From NCBI GenBank assembly GCA_041940525.1, contig JBGTSB010000066.1, positions 1-12,512 on the forward strand: a stretch of DNA of 12,512 bases, read 5' to 3'. The notes below the pieces were generated by a model. It worked only from the letters and a program-made list of their open reading frames with translations. It was not told the origin of the DNA and made no database searches. This document shows, one piece after another, positions 6,750 through 12,512 of this stretch. The position numbers and the translations under genes are program-made. This DNA comes from JAKAXS01 sp041940525. Lineage in GTDB: Bacteria > Pseudomonadota > Alphaproteobacteria > Rhizobiales > Hyphomicrobiaceae. Numbering within the stretch: the stretch's first letter is position 1; each line of letters begins with the position of its first letter.

Positions 6750-6792
6750 GGGCCTGGACGGCATCCCCCTGCCGGCCAGGCCCTTTTCTTTT
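6748..6792 (+). terminator. Rho-independent terminator of the SOS-type small gene
   Basis: AAGGGCCTGG (6748-6757) pairs perfectly with CCAGGCCCTT (6776-6785). After one A-G mismatch, five more pairs follow (CGGCA 6759-6763 with TGCCG 6770-6774) around a TCCCCC loop. The tail TTTTCTTTT (6784-6792) follows. The stem shares its first two bases with the TAA stop of the preceding frame. It insulates the downstream ggt gene. Confidence 0.9.
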
Positions 6793-6860
6793 GTCTGGCT
6801 AGGTTCTCAGTCGCGTTCGCCCCATGTAGAGAAGCGAACAAAAGCAATTCGGGAAAAGTG
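6793..6860 (+). promoter_or_regulatory. Upstream region of ggt with inverted repeat
   Basis: The ggt promoter must lie here, since a strong terminator ends at 6792. A 6-bp inverted repeat, GTTCGC 6815-6820 with GCGAAC 6834-6839 (13-bp spacing), may be an operator. No clear -35/-10 pair was identified. GGGA at 6851-6854 serves as a modest Shine-Dalgarno. Confidence 0.3.
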
Positions 6861-8657
6861 ATGGATTTCCGATTTTCAGAACGTCCAACCAGTGTCGGCC
6901 CAGTAGGCAGTCTTGTGGCCCTGCTATTTACGATCGGCCTGATTTTGTTGGCGTCCACGCCGGCTCTGGCTCAACGCACCCGCGAGGCGCCTGAAACGTC
7001 CACCGGCGTGCGCGCGGACACGGAAGCGGCCATCGCCAAGAAATGGATGGTCACGACGGCGGCACGGCAAGCATCTGAAGCGGGGCGCGAGATGCTGCGT
7101 GCCGGTGGCACGGCGATTGATGCAGCGATTGCGGCGCAGCTGGTTTTGGGGCTGGTCGAACCGCAATCCTCAGGGCTGGGCGGTGGTGCCTTCATCGTTC
7201 ACTGGGACGAAAGCGCGAAGAGCCTGACAACGTACGACGGACGCGAGACGGCTCCGGCCGCCGCCAAGCCAGACCGCTTCTTGAAAGACGGCAAGCCGAT
7301 GAATTTTGAATCGGCCGTGCAATCCGGGTTGAGCATTGGTGTCCCTGGGTTGGTGCGCTTGTTGGAAACCGTCCACCAAAAGCACGGCAAGCTGCCTTGG
7401 GCCGATCTGTTTAAGCCTGCCTTGCGGATCGCCAAAGAGGGTTTTGAGATATCGCCGCGTCTGCATTTCCTGCTGCGTTGGGTCGGGCAAGACGCATTCG
7501 GCCCAAAGGCGCGGGCATACTTCTTTGATGAGAGCGGCTCTGCGCGCGGCTCGGGGTATGTCCTGAAAAATCCCGGCTACGCCGAAACGCTGGAGGCGCT
7601 CTCCTCGCAAGGTGCGGAAGCGTTTTACTCCGGTCCCCTCGCTCAATCCATCGTCGCAGCGGCTAAGACTGCGCACAACGCGGCCAGCGATATGACACTG
7701 GCGGATCTTGCCAGCTATACGGCGAAGGAACGCCCGCCAGTCTGCTCCACTTACAGAGGCTATAAAATCTGCGGCATGGGCCCGCCGTCCTCCGGCGCTA
7801 TTACGGTTGCGCAAACTTTGACGATCCTGGAAGGGTTCGATCTCGGCAAGGGGCCCGACGAGGCTATGAGCGGGAAGGCTCTGCATCTGATAGCGGAGGC
7901 TGAGAAGCTCGCCTACGCCGACCGGAACCGCTATCTGGCCGACTCCGACTTTGTCTCCATACCGTCCGGCATGCTTGATGCTGGGTACCTCGCCAAGCGG
8001 CGCAAGCTCATCAATGCGGAAGACGCGATGACGAGCGCAGACCCTGGCAAACCGCCGGGGCTGGCCAAAGAGGCCTTTGGCTTTGATGGTACGATCGAGC
8101 GCTCGGGCACCAGCCATCTCTCGATTATTGATGGTCAAGGCAATGCCGTCTCCATGACGACAACAATTGAGGGTGCTTTCGGATCGGGCGTTTTTACGAA
8201 CGGCTTTTTGCTGAACAACGAACTGACCGATTTTTCCTTCATGCCGGCTGATAATGACGGCACGGCAATCGCCAACCGGGTGGAGGCAGGCAAGCGGCCG
8301 CGCAGTTCAATGGCACCGACGATTGTCTTCGCGCCCGATGGAACGCTATTCGCGCTGACCGGATCACCCGGCGGCTCGCGCATCATTCTCTATGTGATTA
8401 AGTCACTCATCGCGCTATTGGACTGGGGCTATGACGCGCATGAAGCTGCCGCTCTGATCAACTTTGGCAGCCGGGGCACGGCGTTTGAATTGGAAACCGG
8501 ATGGGGCGCGCTCTCGCCAGCTGTTTCCATGTATATGTATGGCCAGGATGTTGATTTCGGACTGCTCAATTCCGGTCTGCACATCATCGTGCGAAGAGAT
8601 GGCTACTTGGAGGGCGCAGCCGATCCGCGCCGCGAAGGCGCAGCCCTCGGTGACTAG
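6861..8657 (+). CDS. ggt: Gamma-glutamyltranspeptidase, periplasmic
   Basis: GGT hydrolyses glutathione and other gamma-glutamyl compounds or transfers the glutamyl group to amino acids. It is an N-terminal nucleophile hydrolase that cuts itself into large and small subunits. From ATG 6861 it has 598 residues (an adjacent GTG at 6858 would add one). A hydrophobic segment at 15-37 ending STPALA-Q is a signal peptide, placing the enzyme in the periplasm. Motifs seen are SGLGGGAFIVHWD early in the chain, MGPPSSGAITVAQTL in the middle, GTSHLSIIDGQGNAVSMTTT with Thr417 as the predicted cleavage site and nucleophile, GFLLNNELTDFSF, and GSPGGSR at 501-507 for the oxyanion site. Length is usual for the family. 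It is followed after 30 bp by an FAD oxidase gene on the same strand, probably one operon. Some homologues act as cephalosporin acylases, which sequence alone cannot exclude. Confidence 0.93.
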   Translation: MDFRFSERPTSVGPVGSLVALLFTIGLILLASTPALAQRTREAPETSTGVRADTEAAIAKKWMVTTAARQASEAGREMLRAGGTAIDAAIAAQLVLGLVEPQSSGLGGGAFIVHWDESAKSLTTYDGRETAPAAAKPDRFLKDGKPMNFESAVQSGLSIGVPGLVRLLETVHQKHGKLPWADLFKPALRIAKEGFEISPRLHFLLRWVGQDAFGPKARAYFFDESGSARGSGYVLKNPGYAETLEALSSQGAEAFYSGPLAQSIVAAAKTAHNAASDMTLADLASYTAKERPPVCSTYRGYKICGMGPPSSGAITVAQTLTILEGFDLGKGPDEAMSGKALHLIAEAEKLAYADRNRYLADSDFVSIPSGMLDAGYLAKRRKLINAEDAMTSADPGKPPGLAKEAFGFDGTIERSGTSHLSIIDGQGNAVSMTTTIEGAFGSGVFTNGFLLNNELTDFSFMPADNDGTAIANRVEAGKRPRSSMAPTIVFAPDGTLFALTGSPGGSRIILYVIKSLIALLDWGYDAHEAAALINFGSRGTAFELETGWGALSPAVSMYMYGQDVDFGLLNSGLHIIVRRDGYLEGAADPRREGAALGD

Positions 8658-8687
8658 TCTTCCTTCCAATTCGCCTGGAGCGCCAGC

Positions 8688-9704
8688 ATGACGCGTGCCT
8701 TGCCGACCGGCTCTGACATCACTGTTGTGGGTGCCGGGATATTCGGCCTGTGGCAGGCCCTTGGCTTAGCGCGGACGGGTTATCGCGTGCGGCTGCTTGA
8801 AGCCTCAGAGGAGCCGTTCTCGGCTGCCGCCAGCCGGCTGGCCGGCGCTATGCTGCTCGCCGACTGTGAAGCCGAGACGATGCCGCCTGCCGTTCTGCAG
8901 CTGGCTCATCATGCAATCTCCTTGTGGCGCGACGTCTATCCTGACCTTGTTTGTGCCGGCAGTCTTGCCGTGGTTCATGCGCGGGATCGCGCTGAGCTTG
9001 ATCGCCTTGCGCGGCTGACCAGCGGCTATGATCGCCTTGACGCCGCCAGGCTTCAGGCGTTGGAGCCGGGGCTTGAGGGCCGGTTTGCGGCCGGGCTGCA
9101 TTTTCCGGCGGACGCGCATATGGCGACGCCGGATGCCTTGAAGTTTTTGCTTGGAGCGATCGGCGAGGCGGGTGCGCGGGTTGAGTTTGGCCAGCCTTGG
9201 CAGCCCGGCGCCTCGGACGGGATCGTGATTGATTGCCGGGGCTTTGCCGCGCGCGATGACCTGCAGGATCTGCGAGGCGTACGCGGCGAACGCTTTGTGG
9301 TCGCGACAGATGACGTTGAACTGCAAAGGCCGATCCATCTGCTGCATCCGCGCCAGTCGCTCTACGTTGTGCCATGGGGCAAGGGACGCTTCCTGCTTGG
9401 AGCAACGCTGATCGAAAGTGAGGATCAAGGGCCGGTCACACTTCGTTCGGCTGTCGAGCTGCTTGGTCTCGCTTATTCTTTGCATCCGGCATTCGGCGAA
9501 GCGCAGATCCTGGAGTCAGCCGCTGGCTTGCGGCCGTCGTTCCCGGACAATGCCCCGCGCGCGATCGTGTCTTCGGATGGGGCCCGGATATCCGTCAACG
9601 GCTCCTGGCGGCATGGGTTTCTGATGGCGCCGGTTTTGGCCGAGGCGGTCGCCAGTTATCTGGCGGGCAGAAACGACGACCATCCGCTTTTGCGGCTGAC
9701 CTAG
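8688..9704 (+). CDS. DAO-family FAD-dependent oxidoreductase, ThiO-like
   Basis: This is a flavoprotein of the D-amino-acid oxidase family (DAO fold), probably oxidising an amino acid or another secondary amine in the cytosol. It has 338 residues with an N-terminal Rossmann motif VVGAGIFGLWQALGLARTGY (GxGxxG at 15-20, then an acidic residue near 38), ASRLAGAMLLADCE in the region that contacts the flavin, a middle segment VIDCRGFAARDDL, and a C-terminal NGSWRHGFLMAPVLAEAV from residue 304 as in glycine oxidase ThiO. No signal peptide is seen. GGAG stands 8 nt before the ATG. It lies 30 bp after ggt, suggesting co-expression, and perhaps that it handles an amino acid released by GGT. No thi genes are nearby, so a thiamine role is not supported by context. 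Its stop codon interlocks with that of ubiB. Confidence 0.82.
   Translation: MTRALPTGSDITVVGAGIFGLWQALGLARTGYRVRLLEASEEPFSAAASRLAGAMLLADCEAETMPPAVLQLAHHAISLWRDVYPDLVCAGSLAVVHARDRAELDRLARLTSGYDRLDAARLQALEPGLEGRFAAGLHFPADAHMATPDALKFLLGAIGEAGARVEFGQPWQPGASDGIVIDCRGFAARDDLQDLRGVRGERFVVATDDVELQRPIHLLHPRQSLYVVPWGKGRFLLGATLIESEDQGPVTLRSAVELLGLAYSLHPAFGEAQILESAAGLRPSFPDNAPRAIVSSDGARISVNGSWRHGFLMAPVLAEAVASYLAGRNDDHPLLRLT
9701..9704. other. Interlocked stop codons of convergent genes (CTAG)
   Basis: The palindrome CTAG provides TAG for the plus-strand oxidase (9702-9704) and TAG for minus-strand ubiB (9703-9701). The convergent genes thus overlap by four bases. No terminator hairpin fits between them, so each transcript must end inside the other gene or be stopped by another means. 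Confidence 0.9.
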
Positions 9705-11308
9705 AGCAGTTGCCCAGCCGCGATGAACGCGAGTGCGCCGGCAGCGATCCAAATCGCCAGAGTCCGCCAGCGCGACGAACGCGCATTTTCGGCAGCGATC
9801 CGTTTCACCGTGTCGTCGTCAAGACGAACGCCGTTTTGTGCCATGGCGGAAAACGCCGTTACGGCTCGTTCGGCACCGGACAGCAACTGCGGTACCTCCG
9901 CCAGCACTTGCCCGATCGTTCCCGCGCCTTCGGTCGCTTCACGCAAGCGGCCAGTCGCGCCGAGATTGTCTTCCATCCAGGCTTTGGCAACGGGTTCGGC
10001 CGCAGTCCACAGGTTCAAGCCGGGATCGAGACTTCGCGCGACACCCTCAACGATCACCATGCTCTTTTGCAGCAAGATCAGCTCAGGCCGGGTCTCCATG
10101 TCGAACACTTCGGTATAGGCGAACAGCTGGCCCAACAGATCCGCCATGGAAATTTCCTCGGCGGTACGGCCGTGGATGGGTTCGCCTATGGCGCGCAACG
10201 CTTGCGCAAACACTTCGACCGGATGATGGGGCGGTACATAGCCCGCCCAGAAGTGAACCCAGGCGGCGCGCTGGTAATCACGCGTGATCAGTCCGTGCAG
10301 GATCTCAGCCAGGAAGCGCCGCTCGCGTGAGCCCAGCCGGCCCATGATGCCAAAGTCGACGGCAATGATTTGGCCCTGGGCATCGACGAGCAGATTGCCT
10401 TGATGCATGTCGGCATGAAAAAAGCCATCGCGCATGGCGTGCGTGAGAAACGCACGCAGCACTGTTTGTCCCAGCGCTTTCAAATCGTGGCCTTGCGCGG
10501 CGATCGCATCGAGATCACCGATCGGCGTGCCATCAATCCATTCAGTGGTGAGGACGCGTTTGGCCGTGCGCTTCCAATCGACCGTGGGCACGCGCAATCC
10601 TGTGACCTGCTCCGGCCGCTCTCGTGCGATGTTCTCGGCCATTTCGGACATGGCGGCTGCTTCGAGCCGCAGGTCCATCTCCAGCTCGGTCGTGCGTGCC
10701 AGATTGTCGACAACGGCGACGGGCTTCAGGCGGCGTGACGGGGCATGGAAGCGCTCGACCAGACGGGCGGCGAAGAAGTAGCTGTCGAGATCACGCTTGA
10801 ATCGCTTTTCGACGTTTGGGCGCAGGATCTTCACGGCAACCGTGCGGCGCTCGCCGTCTTCGATCACTTCGGCTTTGTGGACCTGCGCAATGGAGGCGGC
10901 GGCCACGGGCGGGCCAAAACTGACAAAGTGGTCTTCAATTTCGCCACCAAGCGCTTCTTCGACCGCGCGGCGTGCGGCCGCTTGTGAGAACGGTGGCATT
11001 CGGTCTTGCAGGTGGCGTAGATCGTCCGCCAGCTCCGGGCCGATAACGTCGGCGCGGGTCGCCAAGAATTGGCCGAGCTTGATGTAGCTTGGGCCAAGTG
11101 AACCCAGCGCCCGGCTGATGCGTGTTTCGCGCGGCTTGCCCCAGTTGAAGGGTGCGGCAACGAGCTTAATCGGCAAGGTTGCGAGGGCGGCAAGCCGCAA
11201 TGGCAGCGGCGCCTTCTTTTGTCCTGGCGGCACGAAACGTACGCCGTGCTGGGCCAATACGATGCCAGCGCGCGCAAGACGCACAAGGTTGACCAACGCA
11301 TTCGCCAT
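9701..11308 (-). CDS. ubiB: UbiB/AarF-type atypical kinase for ubiquinone biosynthesis
   Basis: UbiB is a membrane-anchored atypical protein-kinase-like ATPase (ADCK/COQ8 family) needed for ubiquinone synthesis. It has 535 residues. Family hallmarks are SYIKLGQFLATRAD with the KxGQ motif at 77-80, the Ala-rich nucleotide loop AAASIAQVHKA at 136-146 replacing a Gly-rich loop, the catalytic Lys160 in VAVKILRP, ELEMDLRLEAAA (208-219) with the ExD motif, HADMHQGNLLVD (298-309), and the metal-binding VDFG at 317-320. A hydrophobic C-terminal segment at about 515-533 is the membrane anchor. ATG 11308 has only a distant AAGGA upstream. It converges on the DAO gene, sharing a CTAG that provides both TAG stops. 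Confidence 0.94.
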   Translation of the reverse strand: MANALVNLVRLARAGIVLAQHGVRFVPPGQKKAPLPLRLAALATLPIKLVAAPFNWGKPRETRISRALGSLGPSYIKLGQFLATRADVIGPELADDLRHLQDRMPPFSQAAARRAVEEALGGEIEDHFVSFGPPVAAASIAQVHKAEVIEDGERRTVAVKILRPNVEKRFKRDLDSYFFAARLVERFHAPSRRLKPVAVVDNLARTTELEMDLRLEAAAMSEMAENIARERPEQVTGLRVPTVDWKRTAKRVLTTEWIDGTPIGDLDAIAAQGHDLKALGQTVLRAFLTHAMRDGFFHADMHQGNLLVDAQGQIIAVDFGIMGRLGSRERRFLAEILHGLITRDYQRAAWVHFWAGYVPPHHPVEVFAQALRAIGEPIHGRTAEEISMADLLGQLFAYTEVFDMETRPELILLQKSMVIVEGVARSLDPGLNLWTAAEPVAKAWMEDNLGATGRLREATEGAGTIGQVLAEVPQLLSGAERAVTAFSAMAQNGVRLDDDTVKRIAAENARSSRWRTLAIWIAAGALAFIAAGQLL

Positions 11309-11454
11309 CAGGTGGGCCTGGTTCCTTTATGCCGGTGAGGATTGAGCTGCCTGGGCCCGCACAATGACCACGCTAGCCCTGCGGTCAAGCCAATGCCGGT
11401 AAATGGCTTAGCGGTCGCTTGTGTTGCAGATGCTCGCCTAGGCAGAGCGCCAGG
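11309..11454 (-). other. Intergenic region between sspB and ubiB
   Basis: This 146-bp gap holds one possible hairpin on the minus strand (AAGCCA and TGGCTT about 11 nt apart, near 11390-11412) but no U tract, and a small GCCTAGGC palindrome near 11438. Neither is a convincing terminator. The ubiB promoter was not identified, and read-through from sspB is possible. Confidence 0.3.
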
Positions 11455-12093
11455 CTACTTCTTGCGGAATTGGTCGAGGCTGACGACGGTGGCGCCTTGC
11501 GGCTTCTCGTCATCCGGCTTGGCTGCCTTTTCCTCGGTTGGCGCTTGGTCGCCGGCGTTTTCGGCCTCTGCGTTGGCGGCGGCGTCGTCCTTGGCCGCCG
11601 GCTCAGCTTTCGGTGAGCGGCGCTTGCGCGACGTGCCCGACTTTGGAGCGCCGGAAGAGCGGCGCGTGGCCGTGACACGGGTTTCAATGTCGCCGCCGTC
11701 TCCCGTAGCAACTGCGTCGGGATCTGTCTCCGTATCCGGCTCGTCGAACTGCAGGCCATAACGGACCGATGGATCGAAGAAGACCTTGATCGCCGCCAAA
11801 GGCACGACGAGACGCTCGGGGATGCCATCGAATGTCAGCTTTACCTCGAAACGATCATCGTGAACTGCCAAGTCCCAGAAGCGGTGCTGCAGGACGATCG
11901 TCATGCCTTGGGCATAGCGTTCTCGCAGGCGCTTCGACAGCGTCACACCGGGATGGTCGGTATCGAAGGAAATATAAAAATGGTGATCGCCGGGCAGACC
12001 GTTCTTGGCCACGCCGGTGAGGACGGTTCTGACGACGCCGCGCATGGCGTCCTGTGTCAGCGCTTCGTAATCAATGGTTGGGTCGGACGTCAT
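11455..12093 (-). CDS. sspB: ClpXP adaptor SspB (alphaproteobacterial type)
   Basis: SspB binds the N-terminal part of the tmRNA-encoded tag and tethers tagged proteins to ClpXP for degradation. It has 212 residues. The folded domain covers about 1-115 (FYISFDTDHPGVTL, MTIVLQHRFWDL, FEVKLTFDGIPERLVVPLAA, ITVFFDPS-like AIKVFFDPSVRYGLQF). A long acidic and Lys/Ala-rich linker follows (116-198), and then the terminal ClpX-docking peptide ATVVSLDQFRKK (201-212), which is characteristic of alpha-type SspB. The linker is on the long side for the family. ATG 12093 has no good Shine-Dalgarno. The gene lies directly downstream of ssrA on the same strand with no evident terminator between them, so partner RNA and adaptor may share a transcript. 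Confidence 0.94.
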   Translation of the reverse strand: MTSDPTIDYEALTQDAMRGVVRTVLTGVAKNGLPGDHHFYISFDTDHPGVTLSKRLRERYAQGMTIVLQHRFWDLAVHDDRFEVKLTFDGIPERLVVPLAAIKVFFDPSVRYGLQFDEPDTETDPDAVATGDGGDIETRVTATRRSSGAPKSGTSRKRRSPKAEPAAKDDAAANAEAENAGDQAPTEEKAAKPDDEKPQGATVVSLDQFRKK

Positions 12094-12132
12094 CCAGATT
12101 CTTTATTTTCGCCTTGGGCCCCGTTGTCTTTT

Positions 12133-12381
12133 ACTTTCTAGCCAGCCATCGGCGAGAGGCCAAGCGAAAGTGGAGGGCTTCTGTTGCCCGGTGCCCTCCG
12201 TACCGCGCCTTACCTGGCTAGAGGCAAGGGCTTCAAGTTTTGGCTTTTCGCACCGCGTTACGCGGCGAGAGCTGCCTCAGCGTAGTTGTCATTTGCAACT
12301 ATTCTGAATGACCCGATGACGGTGGTATCATGCCGAGCAAAAACACGCCCTTTACGCCTTCGTCGATCCTAGTTCGCCCCC
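12133..12381 (-). ncRNA. tmRNA coding piece
   Basis: This piece begins GGGGGCGAACTAGGATCGAC, similar to the 5' end of E. coli tmRNA (D-loop analogue). The tag reading frame follows at 12296-12258, and the stop UAA sits in the loop of a CCGCG-UAA-CGCGG hairpin (12265-12253), as in helix 5 of other tmRNAs. Downstream a pseudoknot can be drawn: CCTTGCC and GGTAAGG (12229-12223 with 12214-12208) form the first stem, and its loop TCTAGCCA (12222-12215) pairs with TGGCTAGA (12144-12137). A 7-bp hairpin (12199-12193 with 12178-12172) lies between them. The exact 3' end is not visible. Confidence 0.85.
12258..12296 (-). other. tmRNA proteolysis tag reading frame (ANDNYAEAALAA)
   Basis: The resume codon GCA (12296-12294) opens a 12-codon frame that translates to ANDNYAEAALAA and ends with a single TAA (12260-12258). 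With the alanine carried by tmRNA this gives AANDNYAEAALAA. The LAA end is the ClpX recognition signal, and the ANDNYAE part fits the portion bound by SspB, which is encoded next door. Confidence 0.96.
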
Positions 12382-12414
12382 ATCAGATGCCGCCGCGAAT
12401 CTCGTTGCGGCATG
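12382..12414 (-). other. Intervening segment of the permuted tmRNA precursor
   Basis: These 33 nt join the CCA end of the acceptor piece to the first G of the coding piece. A perfect 7-bp inverted repeat (12387-12393 with 12407-12413, ATGCCGC and GCGGCAT) extends the acceptor stem into a longer hairpin, a shape suited to processing by RNase P and 3' nucleases. It should be removed in maturation. Confidence 0.8.
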
Positions 12415-12470
12415 TGGTGGAGGCGCCGGGTACTGCCCCCGGGTCCGATCGGTTTATTACGACGGCCATT
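12415..12470 (-). ncRNA. tmRNA acceptor piece
   Basis: This piece carries the T-arm and the 3' acceptor strand. Read on the minus strand, CCGGG and CCCGG form the T stem around GGCAGTA, followed by CGCCTCC, A and the encoded CCA at 12417-12415. The 5' end is uncertain. Upstream of it, GCTGGA-TTCG-TCCAGC (12496-12481) makes a 6-bp hairpin with a UUCG tetraloop that probably caps the precursor's 5' leader. Confidence 0.85.
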
Positions 12471-12502
12471 TATTGCCATAGCTGGACGAATCCAGCCCCT
12501 CT

Positions 12503-12508
12503 AATATA
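12503..12508 (-). promoter_or_regulatory. Possible -10 element of ssrA
   Basis: TATATT on the minus strand (12508-12503) lies 7 nt before the GGGGCTGG that begins the precursor hairpin. The -35 element would fall outside the window, so this is only a candidate. Confidence 0.4.
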
Positions 12509-12512
12509 GGGA

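Larger units (their letters stand above)
12133..12496 (-). ncRNA. ssrA: Two-piece, circularly permuted tmRNA gene
   Basis: tmRNA rescues stalled ribosomes by adding a degradation tag. On the minus strand the order is acceptor piece (ending CCA at 12415), intervening segment (12414-12382), then coding piece (5' end at 12381). This is the permuted order found in alphaproteobacteria. The coding piece starts GGGGGCG (12381-12375) and pairs fully with CGCCTCC before the discriminator A and CCA of the acceptor piece. The third pair is G-U, the alanine identity signal. The conserved TAGTTGCAAATGACAAC surrounds the resume codon. A TATATT at 12508-12503 is a plausible -10, which would start the precursor near 12496. 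The outer ends are estimates; the 3' limit is set from the pseudoknot at 12137-12229. Confidence 0.93.

Noticed and set aside
6803..6818. Second LexA box upstream of ggt (GTTC then GTTC)
   Set aside because: The spacing is eight bases, not seven, so it does not fit the alphaproteobacterial LexA direct repeat.
7170..8138. Minus-strand open frame of 322 residues inside ggt
   Set aside because: It is antisense to well-conserved GGT motifs and its translation shows no family features.
8805..9485. Long minus-strand open frame (226 residues) inside the FAD oxidase gene
   Set aside because: It is antisense to a gene with clear FAD-binding motifs and its translation is Arg/Gln-rich with no recognisable domain. 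This is a shadow of high-GC codon use.
11342..11761. Plus-strand open frame antisense to the sspB linker
   Set aside because: It mirrors the Ala/Lys-rich linker of SspB and has no domain features. The SspB frame has a conserved domain and a terminal ClpX-docking peptide.
12387..12413. Perfect 7-bp inverted repeat as a transcription terminator
   Set aside because: It has no T tract and lies exactly between the CCA end and the first G of the two tmRNA pieces, so it is the intervening-segment stem of the permuted precursor.

Overview
The window looks like a chromosomal segment of an alphaproteobacterium, most likely Hyphomicrobiales. Three things point there. The two-piece, circularly permuted tmRNA gene at the right end is an alphaproteobacterial type. 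The SspB next to it has the alpha-type C-terminal ClpX-docking peptide. A direct-repeat LexA box of the form GAAC-N7-GAAC lies at 6605-6619. The genus cannot be fixed from sequence alone. I see no insertion sequence, phage gene, integrase, CRISPR array or tRNA gene.

Layout from the left: the 3' half of clpB (+) ends at 1255, followed by a strong terminator. ubiE (+, 1409-2170) follows and converges on a zinc/nickel-type transport pair on the minus strand: a NicO-family permease (2182-3252) and a DUF1007 periplasmic protein (3252-3905), resembling ZevB and ZevA of Haemophilus. Divergent from them across about 260 bp is znuA (+, 4170-5144), a zinc-binding lipoprotein-like ABC receptor without its permease or ATPase. 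The shared intergenic region carries a Zur-box-like sequence at 4051-4062. A bidirectional terminator separates znuA from an L,D-transpeptidase gene (-, 5264-6154).

An apparently gene-free stretch follows (6155-6857). Its right part holds the most unusual signal: a -35/-10 promoter overlapped by a perfect alphaproteobacterial LexA box, a 35-45 codon reading frame, and a strong rho-independent terminator whose stem begins inside the stop codon. This looks like a free-standing SOS-controlled small gene.

Next come a periplasmic gamma-glutamyltranspeptidase (+, 6861-8657) and a DAO/ThiO-like FAD oxidase (+, 8688-9704), probably one operon. The oxidase converges on ubiB (-, 9701-11308), with both stop codons interlocked in one CTAG. 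sspB (-, 11455-12093) and the permuted ssrA gene (-, about 12133-12496) close the window. The tmRNA encodes the tag ANDNYAEAALAA.

Functional themes: protein quality control (ClpB, tmRNA tag, SspB adaptor for ClpXP), ubiquinone synthesis (UbiE, UbiB), divalent-metal import (ZevAB-like, ZnuA), and periplasmic wall and glutathione chemistry (L,D-transpeptidase, GGT).
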